Positions 23,754 to 33,500 are shown, numbered from the stretch's first letter. The stretch is DNA of 64,000 bases from Lentibacillus amyloliquefaciens (GCF_001307805.1 NZ_CP013862.1:2790001-2854000), one strand, 5' to 3'. The notes: a model not told the origin generated them from the sequence alone. Program-made: numbers and translations.

Positions 23754-24572
23754 ATGAACCAAGCTAAAATAGGTATCGATGCCGGGGGAACACTCATTAA
23801 AATAGCTTATTGTCAGAACGGCAGTATAAACTATCGATCATTTCAATCGAAATCTATGGAAGAGGCTGCATTATGGATTACGCAACACTTTGAAAATCCT
23901 ACGATATGCATAACCGGCGGAAAAAGCGAAGTACTGGCGGAAAAACTGAACACTCAGCCAAAAATCATTCTTGAATTTGATGCAACCGCTCAGGGTATTA
24001 CATATTTGGCAAGCCGGCAACAACAATCTATCGGAAACAATTTTCTATTTGTCAATGTTGGGACCGGAACGTCGATGCATTACGTCCAGAATGGCAGGCA
24101 GGAGCGGGTCGGCGGATCCGGTATCGGCGGAGGCACGCTGCTAGGTCTTGCTTTTTTAATGACAGGCATACAAGACTATGAACAAATCGTTCAGAATGCA
24201 GCTGAGGGCAACCGGGAAAATGTTGACCTGAAAGTAAAGGACATTTTCGAAGGAGCAATCCCGCCGATTTCCGGAGATCTGACTGCCAGTAACTTTGGAA
24301 AAACAGAAGCAATTGTGAGCGAACGGCCCGCTGATGAGGATATTTTAGCTGCCATGATCGGCTTTGTCGGTGAGGTTCTTGTAACCATCAGCAGCCAAAT
24401 GGCAGGCCAGTATGATGCGGATACAATTGTTTATGTCGGCTCGTCATTCCGTTCAAACCCGCTGTTGCAGGAAATTATTGAAATGTATGCCGGAATGATT
24501 GGAAAAAAGCCGGTATTTTTAGATCGTGGGGAATACAGTGGGGCAGTCGGAGCGCTATTAGCACTTGGATAA
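23754..24572 (+). CDS. coaW: Type II pantothenate kinase
   Basis: Phosphorylates pantothenate, the first committed step of coenzyme A synthesis. The 272-residue protein has the type II (CoaW/PanK2) layout: phosphate 1 motif IGIDAGGTLIKIAY at the N terminus, FVNVGTGTSMHYV, and VGGSGIGGGTLLGLAF for the adenosine/phosphate site, ending in YSGAVGALLALG. This type is characteristic of staphylococci and some bacilli and is not inhibited by CoA. ATG 23754 follows AAGGGAG; the longer ORF from 23628 overlaps the DUF4181 tail. Confidence 0.92.
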   Translation: MNQAKIGIDAGGTLIKIAYCQNGSINYRSFQSKSMEEAALWITQHFENPTICITGGKSEVLAEKLNTQPKIILEFDATAQGITYLASRQQQSIGNNFLFVNVGTGTSMHYVQNGRQERVGGSGIGGGTLLGLAFLMTGIQDYEQIVQNAAEGNRENVDLKVKDIFEGAIPPISGDLTASNFGKTEAIVSERPADEDILAAMIGFVGEVLVTISSQMAGQYDADTIVYVGSSFRSNPLLQEIIEMYAGMIGKKPVFLDRGEYSGAVGALLALG

Positions 24573-24721
24573 ATGTTCGTTTGAATTTTAAGAGCCCTGC
24601 CGTTTTGGATGTGCGCTTAAATCTTAATTTGGTATAATAGTATCGTGTGAAAACGGGAAAAGATTTTAAAAGCAATTTTATTTAAAATGTAATAAAGCAA
24701 AATGGCAGGTGTAAATATAGT

Positions 24722-25084
24722 ATGACGTTAGAAGGAAGCATTCCGGCTATTATCTTTTTTATTCTATTTATTATCATTGCGCTGGCTGCCAGTTATCTTT
24801 ATGGCTGGAAAATGATTGAAATGACAGGCTTTTTTGCTTCTCAGGCAGTTATCGCAAGTATTATTAATCTATTTTTATGGGCCTGTGCGGTGTTCGGCTG
24901 GTTTCTCTATACGACAGGAATCAGCGAAGAGCTGTTTTTTGGCGGATTAGTGCTGATGGGGGTGCTGCTGGTTATCAGTGAAGCATCACTTATCATAATG
25001 CTATTCCTCCAGCGGGATAAATTTATCATTCACAGGCGAGAAGACTCCCACTTCAATTTTAAGAAGGGCGACAGCCCAAAATAA
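24722..25084 (+). CDS. Small membrane protein of unknown family
   Basis: A 120-codon ORF with three strong hydrophobic segments (residues ~8-30, 38-68, 74-96). After FLQRDKFIIHRRE the last ~14 codons are read from an IS605-type palindrome (25045-25091), so the native C terminus has probably been replaced or extended by that insertion. The ribosome site is weak (GGCAGGTG about 12 bp before the start). Function unknown. Confidence 0.5.
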   Translation: MTLEGSIPAIIFFILFIIIALAASYLYGWKMIEMTGFFASQAVIASIINLFLWACAVFGWFLYTTGISEELFFGGLVLMGVLLVISEASLIIMLFLQRDKFIIHRREDSHFNFKKGDSPK

Positions 25085-25260
25085 GTGGGAGATGAATCGC
25101 CTTTTTGCGTAGCAAAACTTTGAAGTAGCGAAAACCAAGCAAAGTAGGGCGTGTGGTGAGTCCAACGTACAAGATATTTTGGTTTCACCGTAGGGACTAT
25201 GGGTAGAGCCTACTCAAAACTTTCGGTTACGAAGGTGTTCGTAGAAATCTCCCACTTCAA
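25045..25260 (+). mobile_element. IS200/IS605-type non-coding remnant (palindromic ends, possible omega-RNA region)
   Basis: CTCCCACTT (25045-25053) pairs with AAGTGGGAG (25083-25091) around a second small stem GGGC-GACA-GCCC. After ~150 bp of unassigned, structured-looking sequence the same nine bases CTCCCACTT recur at 25249-25257. IS605-group elements end in such subterminal hairpins, and their tnpB-linked guide RNA lies next to the right one. No tnpA or tnpB remains here. It joins the 3' end of the membrane-protein ORF to the 3' end of a broken MFS gene. Confidence 0.5.
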
Positions 25261-25261
25261 A

Positions 25262-25805
25262 CAGTTCGTATACAATTAATGCAGCACTAGAAACGTACAA
25301 GCCACTATAGCCAAATGCAGGAACCATATAACCTAATAGGAATGGTCCTACTTCTATACCAAGATCCAAAAAAAGAAATATGTTGAGGTAGCTAATCCTA
25401 TTCGGTGTGGTGGTGTTACTTTTATGGCAAGTGTTTGAATGGCAGACTGGAAATGAAATTGCCGTACCCGAATCCAATTAATACAGCAGCGATTAAGAAA
25501 ACAACACTGGAATGGGCTTGGCTTAATAGGTACATTCCTAATGCAAATGCGACTAAGGCTGGGTCGGCTACACTATTACCTCCTTTAATATCCATCAGCC
25601 TTCCTGTAAATGGACGAGAAACTAAAACAGCAACGCATACACAAAGAAGAACATACTACCTGCCCCTATTAAATTAATTTCTGCGGCATAGGTTGTGACA
25701 AATGATAATATACCGGAATAGGCAATAGCAATTACGAACATCACGATAGAAACAGGTAATGCTTTTGGTTCCAAAAAGTTTGATAGTCATTTTTGTTTCC
25801 ATTTT
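25262..25805 (-). pseudogene. MFS transporter, C-terminal half, several frameshifts
   Basis: Read on the minus strand, 25805-25660 gives EPKALPVSIVMFVIAIAYSG and ILSFVTTYAA (helix 7 region). Middle pieces read FVVFLIAAVLIGFGYGNF-like sequence out of frame, and 25375-25262 gives DLGIEVGPFLLGYMVPAFGY and SGLYVSSAALIVYELFE, the last two helices. Helices 1-6 are absent and at least two frame changes occur. The 3' end abuts the IS605-type remnant, whose arrival may have started the decay. Confidence 0.7.
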
Positions 25806-25854
25806 TAATGTTTGCGATAGGTAACGGAACCCGTTAGACTGAATGCCCTCTTTT

Positions 25855-27333
25855 TTAATTCAAATCAAGCGACTGCTTTGTCCAAGATTGAACTTTGGCA
25901 ATAAGCTCAGGATTGTCGGATAACTTTTCGCCATATGAAGGAATCATTTCTTTTAATTTTGGCTTCCAGTCATTAAGTTGTTGTGGGAAACATTCTTCAA
26001 TTAAACTAACCATATCTGAAACTGAAGTTGAAGCACCTGGAGAACCACCAAGTAATGCCGCTAAGGAACCATCTTGACTTCGTACAACTTCTGTATTACT
26101 AAATTGAATTGTTCCTTTGCCCTCGGATGTATCTTTAATTACTTGTACACGTTGTCCTCCCACTTTCAGTTCCCAATCTTCATCTTTTGCATTAGGGAAA
26201 AATTCCCGCAGTTCTTCCATTCGTTCTTTTTTTGATAGTCTTAACTGTTCGATCAAGTATTGTAATAAAGACATATTTTTTGTGCCTGAAGCAATCATCG
26301 TGATTAGATTATGCAGTTTCATTGAGGCAAACAAATCCATGTTTGAACCTGTTTTAAGAAATTTAGGCGAAAAACCGGCAAATGGTCCGAAAATCAATGT
26401 TTGTTTACCATCAATAAATCGTGTATCCAGATGAGGAACAACGATTAACGGAGCACCCTCTGGATTCTTGCCATATACCTTCGCAAAATGCTGTTCTATC
26501 ACCTCGGGATTATCACATTCCAAATATTGTCCACTGATTGGAAATCCTCCAATATGTTTTCCCTCAGGAATTTGAGTTTTCTGTAGTAAAGGCAAGCTAC
26601 CGCCACCAGCACCAATAAAAACAAACTTCGATGTGTGTGTTCCAATCGCCCCGTTGCGGTCCCGAACTTTCAATTCCCATTGGCCGTCTTTGGTACGATT
26701 TATATCTTCTACATTATAATTATATTGGATATTTACATTTTTATTTTCTAAGTGATCACACATTGCACGGGTGAGTGCGCCATAATTGATGTCCGTGCCA
26801 TCATCAATTTTTGTCCCTGCGACAGGTTCATTGGTTGAGCGATTTTTCATCATAAGCGGAAACCATTCTTTTAGTTTACTTGGGTCATCCGAGAATTCCA
26901 TATCTTTAAATAACGGGTGCTTAGACATAGTTTCGAATCGTTTTTTTAAAAATGCGATGCTTTTTTCCCCTTTTACAAAACTGAGATGAGGCAACCCTGT
27001 GATAAAATTATGTGATTTTCCGATTAAATTGTGATCAACCAAGTAAGCCCAGAGTTGTCTTGACAATTGAAAACGCTCATTTATTCTGATTGCGGCATCC
27101 ATATCAATGGTGCCGTCAGGTTGTTCGGTCGTATAATTCATTTCGCATAATGCGGCATGTCCTGTTCCTGAATTATTCCGTTCGTTCGAGCTTTCTTTCC
27201 CGGCTTTATCGAGCTTTTCAAAAATGGTAATCTTCCAATCTGGTTCTAGTTCTTTAAGCAATACTCCCAAGGTAGCACTCATAACCCCAGCACCAATTAA
27301 AACAACGTCTGAAGTGGCTGATTTTTCATTCAT
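25855..27333 (-). CDS. mqo: Malate:quinone oxidoreductase
   Basis: Membrane-associated FAD enzyme that oxidises malate to oxaloacetate and passes electrons to quinone, bypassing NAD-dependent malate dehydrogenase. The 492-residue protein has the FAD site [14 protein letters not shown] at residues ~9-22, the family stretch [25 protein letters not shown], and the C-terminal [17 protein letters not shown] 27333 follows GAGGAGG; an upstream in-frame start at 27387 lacks a ribosome site. Lying next to LutR and lactate permease, it fits respiratory use of lactate and malate. Confidence 0.93.
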   Translation of the reverse strand: MNEKSATSDVVLIGAGVMSATLGVLLKELEPDWKITIFEKLDKAGKESSNERNNSGTGHAALCEMNYTTEQPDGTIDMDAAIRINERFQLSRQLWAYLVDHNLIGKSHNFITGLPHLSFVKGEKSIAFLKKRFETMSKHPLFKDMEFSDDPSKLKEWFPLMMKNRSTNEPVAGTKIDDGTDINYGALTRAMCDHLENKNVNIQYNYNVEDINRTKDGQWELKVRDRNGAIGTHTSKFVFIGAGGGSLPLLQKTQIPEGKHIGGFPISGQYLECDNPEVIEQHFAKVYGKNPEGAPLIVVPHLDTRFIDGKQTLIFGPFAGFSPKFLKTGSNMDLFASMKLHNLITMIASGTKNMSLLQYLIEQLRLSKKERMEELREFFPNAKDEDWELKVGGQRVQVIKDTSEGKGTIQFSNTEVVRSQDGSLAALLGGSPGASTSVSDMVSLIEECFPQQLNDWKPKLKEMIPSYGEKLSDNPELIAKVQSWTKQSLDLN

Positions 27334-27560
27334 ATAGATCCTCCTCATAATAATCTGGTGATTTAGTTCGTCATAGCGATCATTCAATTATTCCATTTAT
27401 AATATTATCAGCAAAACTTTCTCCTTTGATCCTGGATTATAGACGGATGAAAAGAGAAACTTTAAGATAAGTTCACTTTTAAAACAGTTGAAGAACAGGT
27501 CATCCTACGACCGGGTTATTTAGAAAAGCTTTACGGTTTGTAAAGCCTGGATGAAAAATT

Positions 27561-28268
27561 TCAATCGATATACTCTGCTAATAAACGGTCAACATTTATC
27601 AGATGTTCACTCATTGCATTTTGAGCATCGCCAAAATTTCTGGATGTAATAGCTTCAAAAATACGTTGATGTTCTTCAAAGAGTGATGCTCTTTTTTCAC
27701 TGGAATATAAAACCAGTCGACGTGTTTCCCGCATGGATTCAACTACAATATCGGACACACTTGACATCAAGTTTATCAGCATTTTGTTATGTGTTGCATT
27801 TACAATTGCGAAATGGAATTCAAGGTCGGCTTTTTCACCAAGTTCGCCCTTTCCCTTCGCATCATACATTTTCTGTAATGCTTCTTTCATTGGAATTAAA
27901 TCTTCTTCCCGGTGATTAATTGCTGCTTGGCCAGCCGAACCAACTTCAAGAATTTTCCGTACCTCGGATAACTCTTTGATGTCTTCGCGCTTCAGCAGTA
28001 ACGCAGTGGAGACAGGGAGTGAAAATTGTGAAGCATCAAACTCGGTAATATAGGTTCCTTCACCTTGGCGCGTTTCCACTAAACCGATGGCACGCAACCC
28101 GCTTAATGCTTCCCGAACAGCTGAACGGCTCACATTATAGCTTTTCGCTAGTTGTTCAACTGAAGCTAACTTATCGCCCGGAGAAAGCTCACCGGATTTT
28201 AACATGTTAATTAATGAATCTGAAATTTCTTCATATGTCTTTCTTATCTTAATTGGTTTGACTTCCAA
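27561..28268 (-). CDS. lutR: GntR/FadR-family regulator, LutR-like
   Basis: A 235-residue repressor with an N-terminal winged helix (LASVEQLAKSYNVSRSAVRE, ALSGLRAIGLVETRQGEGTY) and a C-terminal FCD ligand domain with several histidines that bind metal and a carboxylate ligand. LutR of B. subtilis represses lactate uptake and oxidation genes. The start is TTG 28268 behind GGAGGGG. Downstream of lctP in the same orientation, it is likely to act on the TCATC-N-GATGA site before lctP. Lactate-oxidation genes lutABC are not in the window. Confidence 0.85.
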   Translation of the reverse strand: MEVKPIKIRKTYEEISDSLINMLKSGELSPGDKLASVEQLAKSYNVSRSAVREALSGLRAIGLVETRQGEGTYITEFDASQFSLPVSTALLLKREDIKELSEVRKILEVGSAGQAAINHREEDLIPMKEALQKMYDAKGKGELGEKADLEFHFAIVNATHNKMLINLMSSVSDIVVESMRETRRLVLYSSEKRASLFEEHQRIFEAITSRNFGDAQNAMSEHLINVDRLLAEYID

Positions 28269-28396
28269 GATATCCCCTCCATAGCTTAACTTCTAGTCTA
28301 TCGTATAGGAGCGAAATAGGAAAGAGGAGAACTCTGTCGTTTGTTCAGCATATATCCGCTCATCAGGCTTTCATCCATTGGTGAACGGTCGGCGTA

Positions 28397-29983
28397 TTAA
28401 AAGAATTGCATGATGATAAATCCACCAACACCAGCCAATATTCCATATATTAATGCTGGTAACAAGGTCTTCCTGATTATATCTCCTTCTTTACCAGACA
28501 AACCAACAACTGTCGACGCTGCAACCACATTATGCACACAAATCATATTCCCTGCAGCGCTGCCAATAACCTGTAATCCCAATATAATTTGGGTATTCAT
28601 GCCAACTTCATTTGCAACATTATACTGAATTGGCGAAAACGTTAGTGTTGACACTGTTGCACTTCCGGTAATAAATGAACCAAGCTCCCCAAGGAATGGA
28701 GCAACAAATAACCATCTGGAACCAAACGTTGCTGCCAGTGACTCTGCAATGTATTGTGGCATACTAACTAGGTCATCCATATTCATTCCGGTGTTGGTAA
28801 ACACCTGTACCAGTGCAAGTGTTGAAAACAAAGCCATGCCCGCGCTCTTGATTTGTCCAAGTGATTCTTTTGAAGCCTTTGCGAAATTCGAAAATGACTT
28901 ACGCTGGATTAATATTGCGAATACAGCCGCAACAACTAAAACTGTACCAGGTGAGTACAACACTTCCCACCCGGAAGTAATCCCTTCAATTCCAAGAATA
29001 TTGCTCCATGTCAAATCAACGTAGGTAAGGGTGAACTCTTTAATTGGGTCTATGATTCTAGTAATAAGCAGTAACCCTACCACTACCAGATATGGTGACC
29101 ATGCTTTTATCAGTCCCATACTGGATTTCTCCTCTGATTCTTTGAAATCAGACTGAAGTGCTTCGTTCCATGTTATTTTTGGTAGAAAAAAACCTTTTCT
29201 TGCAGTTAAGGTAGCAACAGCCAATCCTGTTAACGCTGCCAAAATTGACACAAACTCCTGTCCGAAGAGTGCTGCATATAAAAGTGATGACCCAGTATAG
29301 GCTATACCAATGAGAAGTGCCCATGGAGCCATCGATAATGTACTGGACAATTCTTTTTTCTTACCAAAGAATAGCGTCAGAATAGCAACTAAAATGAGTG
29401 GTATAAATGTCCCGGCGAATAAATCAATTAGCGTAATTTTTAAACCAATCTCATTAAAAAATGCCAAATCTGCACCAGGAATATTACTCAAACCTATCTG
29501 AACCGGTGTACCGACCGCACCGAAAGATACGGGTGAACTATCAGCGATTAGAGCCAATGCTGCGGCAGCCATCGGATTAAAACCAAGCGCAACCATCAAA
29601 GGACCTGTTACAACAGCTGGTGTTCCAAACCCTGCTGCTCCCTCAATCAGAGCACCGAACAAAAAGGCAACAATAATAACTTGAACACGCATATCACTCG
29701 ATATATTACGAAATCCCCGGTTGATCCGATCTACTGCACCGGTATGCCGGAGTGTATTTAGTAGAACAACAGCGCCAAATAGAATTAGTAGAATTGTCAA
29801 CGCTTTATGTAACCCCTGAAGAATAGAAGCGATGACAACTGTTCCACCCATTCCCCAAACAAAAAACGCTAAGCCAATCACAATAAGTGCACTGTAAAAC
29901 ATCCCTTTAACTGCCGGCATTCGAAAGATAACCAGGAAAATAAACGGTGCAATTATGGCACTTAATGCTACGAGTAAATGCAC
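28397..29983 (-). CDS. lctP: L-lactate permease
   Basis: A 528-residue proton-coupled lactate (and glycolate) importer of the LctP family with about 12-13 transmembrane helices. Family stretches are visible, such as [20 protein letters not shown] and [16 protein letters not shown] near one third, and [18 protein letters not shown] and near the end [12 protein letters not shown]. The start is GTG 29983 behind AGGGGGG. It is preceded by a LutR-type operator and followed by lutR, a regulator-transporter pair as in B. subtilis. Confidence 0.93.
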   Translation of the reverse strand: MHLLVALSAIIAPFIFLVIFRMPAVKGMFYSALIVIGLAFFVWGMGGTVVIASILQGLHKALTILLILFGAVVLLNTLRHTGAVDRINRGFRNISSDMRVQVIIVAFLFGALIEGAAGFGTPAVVTGPLMVALGFNPMAAAALALIADSSPVSFGAVGTPVQIGLSNIPGADLAFFNEIGLKITLIDLFAGTFIPLILVAILTLFFGKKKELSSTLSMAPWALLIGIAYTGSSLLYAALFGQEFVSILAALTGLAVATLTARKGFFLPKITWNEALQSDFKESEEKSSMGLIKAWSPYLVVVGLLLITRIIDPIKEFTLTYVDLTWSNILGIEGITSGWEVLYSPGTVLVVAAVFAILIQRKSFSNFAKASKESLGQIKSAGMALFSTLALVQVFTNTGMNMDDLVSMPQYIAESLAATFGSRWLFVAPFLGELGSFITGSATVSTLTFSPIQYNVANEVGMNTQIILGLQVIGSAAGNMICVHNVVAASTVVGLSGKEGDIIRKTLLPALIYGILAGVGGFIIMQFF

Positions 29984-30061
29984 TTTTAAGCCCCCCTATT
30001 TTGATTCAACCAAAAAAGCGTTTTCATTTCACCTTAAAAGTTAGGTCTTATGGTTTTCTGG

Positions 30062-30072
30062 TCATCTGATGA
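30062..30072. promoter_or_regulatory. LutR-type operator upstream of lctP
   Basis: TCATCTGATGA is a perfect TCATC-N-GATGA inverted repeat, the form I recall for B. subtilis LutR sites, 79 bp before the lctP start codon. The rest of 29984-30421 is non-coding. It holds an imperfect GGGAC/GTCCC repeat (30193-30226) of unknown meaning and no gene that I can support. Confidence 0.65.
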
Positions 30073-30421
30073 GTTGGTGTTATTTTATAGCGGATTTAAA
30101 TTATTGTCAATAGCAATCAATAGTTTCAAAAGTTAATTTGTAAAAAAGCACCACATTTCCTGCGGAGCAAGACGTTTTGTTGAAGGTTGCTTAAGGGACT
30201 TGGGGCAGTTTCATTGTCATGTCCCTAGAAAACTTGTTTGAAAACGCATGAGATAATAATATCGCATTTCTTTCTATCATCCTGAGAAAACAATTTGTCA
30301 ACTTGAGGTTGCAATTCTGTCATACAAGGGATTTATCAAGGGTTATATAATTGTAACAATCATCTAAAAATAATCATGTTATAATTATAACAAACAAACG
30401 GTTAGTGAAGGAGACATCTTC

Positions 30422-30583
30422 ATGAGTGACAATAATAATTCTGATAATCCTATGGGCCTTGGAATCGCAATCGGTCTTTCATTGGGCGTTGCATTTGGTG
30501 TGGCGTTTGATAATCTCGCTATAGGAATTGCGATTGGTGTTGCACTGGGAGCAGGTCTTGGTTCTTTATGGAACGCTAAGTAA
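30422..30583 (+). CDS. Small glycine-zipper membrane protein, 53 residues
   Basis: ATG 30422 follows GAAGGAGAC. The product begins MSDNNNSDNPMG and then runs GLGIAIGLSLGVAFGVAF and GIAIGVALGAGLGS, a G-x3-G zipper hairpin of about 40 residues that should insert into the membrane. Such small glycine-zipper proteins are common and unassigned in bacilli. An AT-rich promoter region with TATAAT lies about 40 bp upstream. Confidence 0.7.
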   Translation: MSDNNNSDNPMGLGIAIGLSLGVAFGVAFDNLAIGIAIGVALGAGLGSLWNAK

Positions 30584-30645
30584 CTAATGAAAAATTTATC
30601 AGTGCTGTCAAATAGAAGTTGCTGACTTGGAGAAGGAGAATGTAT

Positions 30646-31074
30646 GTGGAATCAAACTGTGTTTTTTGCGAACCGAAGCTGGAAGCGGATCAGAAAATCA
30701 TTTTAAGCAATGATTACTGTATGTTTTTGCAGCTGGATCAGGCTCGGATCAAAGGGGTTAAGCTTGAAGGTGCTGGGCTAATTGTCCCGAAAACGCACAG
30801 ACAGACGGCTTTTGATTTGAGTCTGGAGGAATGGCAGGCGACATACGAGCTGCTTCCGCATGTAAAAAAATATATTGACGAAACGTATCAGCCTGACGGT
30901 TATAATCTTGGCTGGAATTGCGGTGAAATCAGTGGACAGCATATTCCTCATGCGCATTTGCATGTGTTGCCCAGATACGCGGATGAGCCACTTGCTGGTA
31001 AAGGGATACGGTATATGTTTAAGAACGATAAGAATGAAAGAAAAGGATTCACAGGACTCAACTGGAATAAGTAA
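30646..31074 (+). CDS. HIT-family nucleotide-binding protein
   Basis: A 142-residue histidine-triad hydrolase/transferase. The catalytic triad is HIPHAHLHVLPRY; the N-terminal NCVFCEPK suggests a Cys-pair metal site seen in many Hint/HinT relatives. Members hydrolyse AMP-linked or dinucleotide substrates. Start: AGGAG at 30634-30638 has optimal spacing (7 nt) to GTG 30646, giving MESNCVFC. The in-frame ATG 30640 is too close to it. Confidence 0.85.
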   Translation: MESNCVFCEPKLEADQKIILSNDYCMFLQLDQARIKGVKLEGAGLIVPKTHRQTAFDLSLEEWQATYELLPHVKKYIDETYQPDGYNLGWNCGEISGQHIPHAHLHVLPRYADEPLAGKGIRYMFKNDKNERKGFTGLNWNK

Positions 31075-31095
31075 TATAAAAAGGGGTATCCGATT

Positions 31096-31656
31096 ATGAA
31101 GCGGAATCTCATGGGCCTTTTCATGCTAATCAGTTTGGCAGCCCTATTATTAACTGGCTGCACGTCAGACACAACGGAGGACGACACAATGAGTGAAGAA
31201 GGACCGGTCACGAAGGAAAAGTCAGAACTTTCATTTAAGACGATTGATGTTGGTGAAGCGCCGAACAGTGTGCAGGAATGGGTCGAGAAAAACAGGAAAG
31301 AAGAAACGAAAAAAGTTTTTCACGCGGAAGGCAAAACGTACGTCATTATCATGCTTGGACAGAAATCGACCGGCGGCTATGCCGTAACGATTGATGAGAT
31401 GCAGCTTGAGAAAATTGTTTCGCCGGAATCCAAAGCAGGTAAGGGAACGGTTCACGTCACATACCACACCATTGCACCGGAAGAAGGCAGCATTAACACG
31501 CAAGCCCTGACTTATCCGATGGCGATAGCTGAACTGGAAGGAACGCGTGATTATGAATATCAGTTTTCAGAACAAGGCAAACAGAATGAGCTGAAAGGAA
31601 GCAACAACGAAGAGATGGGTGATCCCGTTCACCCTGACAAGCTGACGGGCAGCTGA
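31096..31656 (+). CDS. Lipoprotein with PrcB-like C-terminal domain
   Basis: A 186-residue predicted lipoprotein: hydrophobic leader, lipobox LLTGC, then a polar linker. From about residue 60 the sequence fits a PrcB_C-type domain, with KTYVIIMLGQKSTGGYAVTI as the signature and a matching strand GKGTVHVTYHTIAPEEGS. PrcB-type proteins were first described as partners of spirochaete protease complexes; the role in bacilli is unknown. ATG 31096 follows AAAGGGG. The gene lies 21 bp behind the HIT gene, so both may be co-transcribed. Confidence 0.75.
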   Translation: MKRNLMGLFMLISLAALLLTGCTSDTTEDDTMSEEGPVTKEKSELSFKTIDVGEAPNSVQEWVEKNRKEETKKVFHAEGKTYVIIMLGQKSTGGYAVTIDEMQLEKIVSPESKAGKGTVHVTYHTIAPEEGSINTQALTYPMAIAELEGTRDYEYQFSEQGKQNELKGSNNEEMGDPVHPDKLTGS

Positions 31657-31670
31657 GGAATGGAGTGGAC

Positions 31671-32171
31671 ATGACGATGATTATCAGACCAATCGAAGTA
31701 GAAGATGCAGAGAAAATTTTAAAACTGAATAAACGAATTGATGCGTCAGGTTTTATGCTGCATGAGCCCGGCGAGCGAAAAACAACTGCCTGTCAGCAAA
31801 AAGAGGCTATTGAAAAAATCACATTGGAGGAGCGATCAGTCTTTTTTGTAGCTGAAGCTGATGGCCATCTCACTGGTTTCATCGCTGCATTTGGCGGCAA
31901 ATTGAAGCGGAACAAGCATTCAGCATATCTCGCCTTGGGTGTTCATGATGGGTTTTACGGACAAGGCATTGCAACATCATTGATTACGAAAGTATTTGAA
32001 TGGGCTGACGACACCGATATATCAAGGCTGGAGTTGACAGTCATTAAAGACAATGAGAAAGCGATCAAGCTCTACCAGAAAATGGGCTTCCAGATTGAAG
32101 GTGAAAAAGTCCATTCACTGATGATCGATGGACAGCCTGCAAATGAGTATTATATGTACAAGCTGGTTTAA
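31671..32171 (+). CDS. GNAT-family N-acetyltransferase
   Basis: A 166-residue acetyl-CoA-dependent transferase. The fold is visible through FFVAEADGHLTGFIAAFGG (strands 2-4), the acetyl-CoA pyrophosphate loop VHDGFYGQGIATSLI (Q-x2-G-x-A type) and the C-terminal LTVIKDNEKAIKLYQKMGF. Substrate unknown. ATG 31671 follows GGAATGGAG; GTG 31665 and ATG 31677 are alternatives. It starts 14 bp after the PrcB-like gene. Confidence 0.85.
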   Translation: MTMIIRPIEVEDAEKILKLNKRIDASGFMLHEPGERKTTACQQKEAIEKITLEERSVFFVAEADGHLTGFIAAFGGKLKRNKHSAYLALGVHDGFYGQGIATSLITKVFEWADDTDISRLELTVIKDNEKAIKLYQKMGFQIEGEKVHSLMIDGQPANEYYMYKLV

Positions 32172-32286
32172 GAACGGGTGAGTTTGGCTGTTTGCGCTGT
32201 AGATTCGTGCGGAATCGCTATAGTTTTCCGTGAGTTGTTCCCGTTGAATGTAATCATTCAAGAAATTGAGAAAGCAGGTGGAAGCG

Positions 32287-32745
32287 ATGGCAGGAAAAAT
32301 TCCGAAGCTGACTTTTACGCCGGAAGAGAAATCGAATTTGCGAAAGGCTCAAGTCAAATTGAGCGAAGTCTATTTGCTGGAAACAGACGATTTAGCCCAC
32401 CATTTGAATGCGCCAAACGAACGAGCGAAATATATCAAGGCGCTGGCAACGTTTCAGCAGATTCCCTCAATCGGTCACAAATTTGCTGATACACTCGTTA
32501 ACAATTTAAACTTTTATAATCTTGATGATTTAACGGATAAAAACGGTGCTGCATTATTGGATCAACTGGAACGCGATCTGGGATATTGGGTTGACCCGTG
32601 TGTCGAGGATCAAATCAGGTGTGTTATATATCATGCCAATCATCCTGGATCCACGAAACAATGGTTTGATTTCACAAGGGAGCGAAAGACTTACCGCGAG
32701 AAGAACGGCTATCCGGAATCAAGGCCGGTGGATGCATGGTATTAA
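32287..32745 (+). CDS. Helix-hairpin-helix protein of the Cdd1 / pathogenicity locus family
   Basis: A 152-residue protein with a central helix-hairpin-helix (FQQIPSIGHKFADTLVNNL), then LERDLGYWVDPCVEDQIRCV and a Trp-rich tail. This is the Cdd1 family, sometimes annotated as mitomycin resistance protein McrB. A non-specific DNA-binding role is likely from the HhH motif but unproven. ATG 32287 follows GCAGGTGGAAG. Confidence 0.8.
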   Translation: MAGKIPKLTFTPEEKSNLRKAQVKLSEVYLLETDDLAHHLNAPNERAKYIKALATFQQIPSIGHKFADTLVNNLNFYNLDDLTDKNGAALLDQLERDLGYWVDPCVEDQIRCVIYHANHPGSTKQWFDFTRERKTYREKNGYPESRPVDAWY

Positions 32746-32837
32746 TAGGTTTTTTGAATAAAGAGCAAACTATTAACTGAGCCGATGAGGGTATTAAGGG
32801 TTCGTTTAAAAGCAGTAAGTTTAATCTTGAAATTTAA

Positions 32838-33035
32838 TCAGAAAAGTTTCACTCGGTAAACGATGGAAGAAGGAAAGGTTTTCGATACGACTACGACTTG
32901 TCTGCCGTACCATTCAGCTTTATAAGTCAGCATTTCCTTGAAGGTCGACCACGATACATCACTGATTGCTTTCGCCAAACGATGATTTTTTAGCATGTTT
33001 ACAACCTGCAAATCTAGCGGGGCTAGCCTAATCAA
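32838..33035 (-). pseudogene. tnpB: TnpB fragment (IS200/IS605 group)
   Basis: The minus-strand frame reads [20 protein letters not shown] then [25 protein letters not shown]: the conserved stretch of TnpB RNA-guided nucleases just before the zinc finger. The CxxC finger and RuvC parts that should flank it are missing. A palindromic end (33066-33105) lies beside it but in an arrangement not expected for an intact element, so the locus is rearranged. Confidence 0.8.
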
Positions 33036-33065
33036 AACTGGCCATGAGGCTGGTGTTCTTAGGAA

Positions 33066-33105
33066 TCCCCCACTTCAAACAATCCGCAGGTTGTTAAGTG
33101 GTGGG
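33066..33105. mobile_element. IS605-type end hairpin
   Basis: CCCCCACTT...AAGTGGTGGG with internal AACAA/TTGTT pairing forms a long hairpin with one bulge, the usual subterminal palindrome of IS200/IS605 elements. It abuts the 5'-truncated antitoxin gene at about 33109, showing where the element inserted. Confidence 0.65.
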
Positions 33106-33108
33106 TAG

Positions 33109-33285
33109 TTCAATCAAGTAGGCAATCAAAAATATTTACTGATGGAAGTAAATGAAGTATATGAAACGAATTCTTATGAAGTAACTGATCCGGAAGAGGA
33201 AAGAAAATTAAAAAAAGCTTTAAAAGATGATAACCCCATTTTGTCTGATGAAGAAATGAACAAAATGTTAGGTAAAAATAAATGA
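33109..33285 (+). pseudogene. Antitoxin remnant, N terminus removed by IS insertion
   Basis: The open frame reads FNQVGNQKYLLMEVNEVYE, TNSYEVTDPEEERKLKKALK, DDNPILSDEEMNKMLGKNK and ends in TGA overlapping the next ATG (ATGA). Size, charge and coupling to a short RelE/ParE-like ORF identify a type II antitoxin C terminus. The upstream part is lost at the IS605-type hairpin. Confidence 0.6.
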
Positions 33286-33500
33286 AAGTGCTATGGAGAA
33301 AATCCGCAGTAGAATCATTAATGGAGTTGGATAGATGGAGAGAAAGTATTGATCTTGACCCCATTGCGGATTATATAATCCATACTGTAGAAATGTATTT
33401 CGGAAAGTAGGATTTTTCAATTTATACACCAGGACGCCAAGTCTTTATCCAGGCAATTCCTGTTGAATTAAGAATGGTGCTAATTGCTATTGGAAATTCC
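33282..33500 (+). pseudogene. RelE/ParE-type toxin with internal amber codon
   Basis: ATG 33282 opens MKVLWRKSAVESLMELDRWR and continues to EMYFGK, then TAG at 33408-33410. In the same frame the toxin continues DFSIYTPGRQVFIQAIPVEL and RMVLIAIGNS. The full reading is therefore one nonsense codon away from a ~75-100 residue toxin. Loss of both partners fits decay after the IS insertion into the antitoxin. Confidence 0.6.

Noticed and set aside
30378..30391. PerR/Fur box at GTTATAATTATAAC
   Set aside because: It is a 6-6 palindrome without the central base of the 7-1-7 box and is simply an AT-rich promoter.
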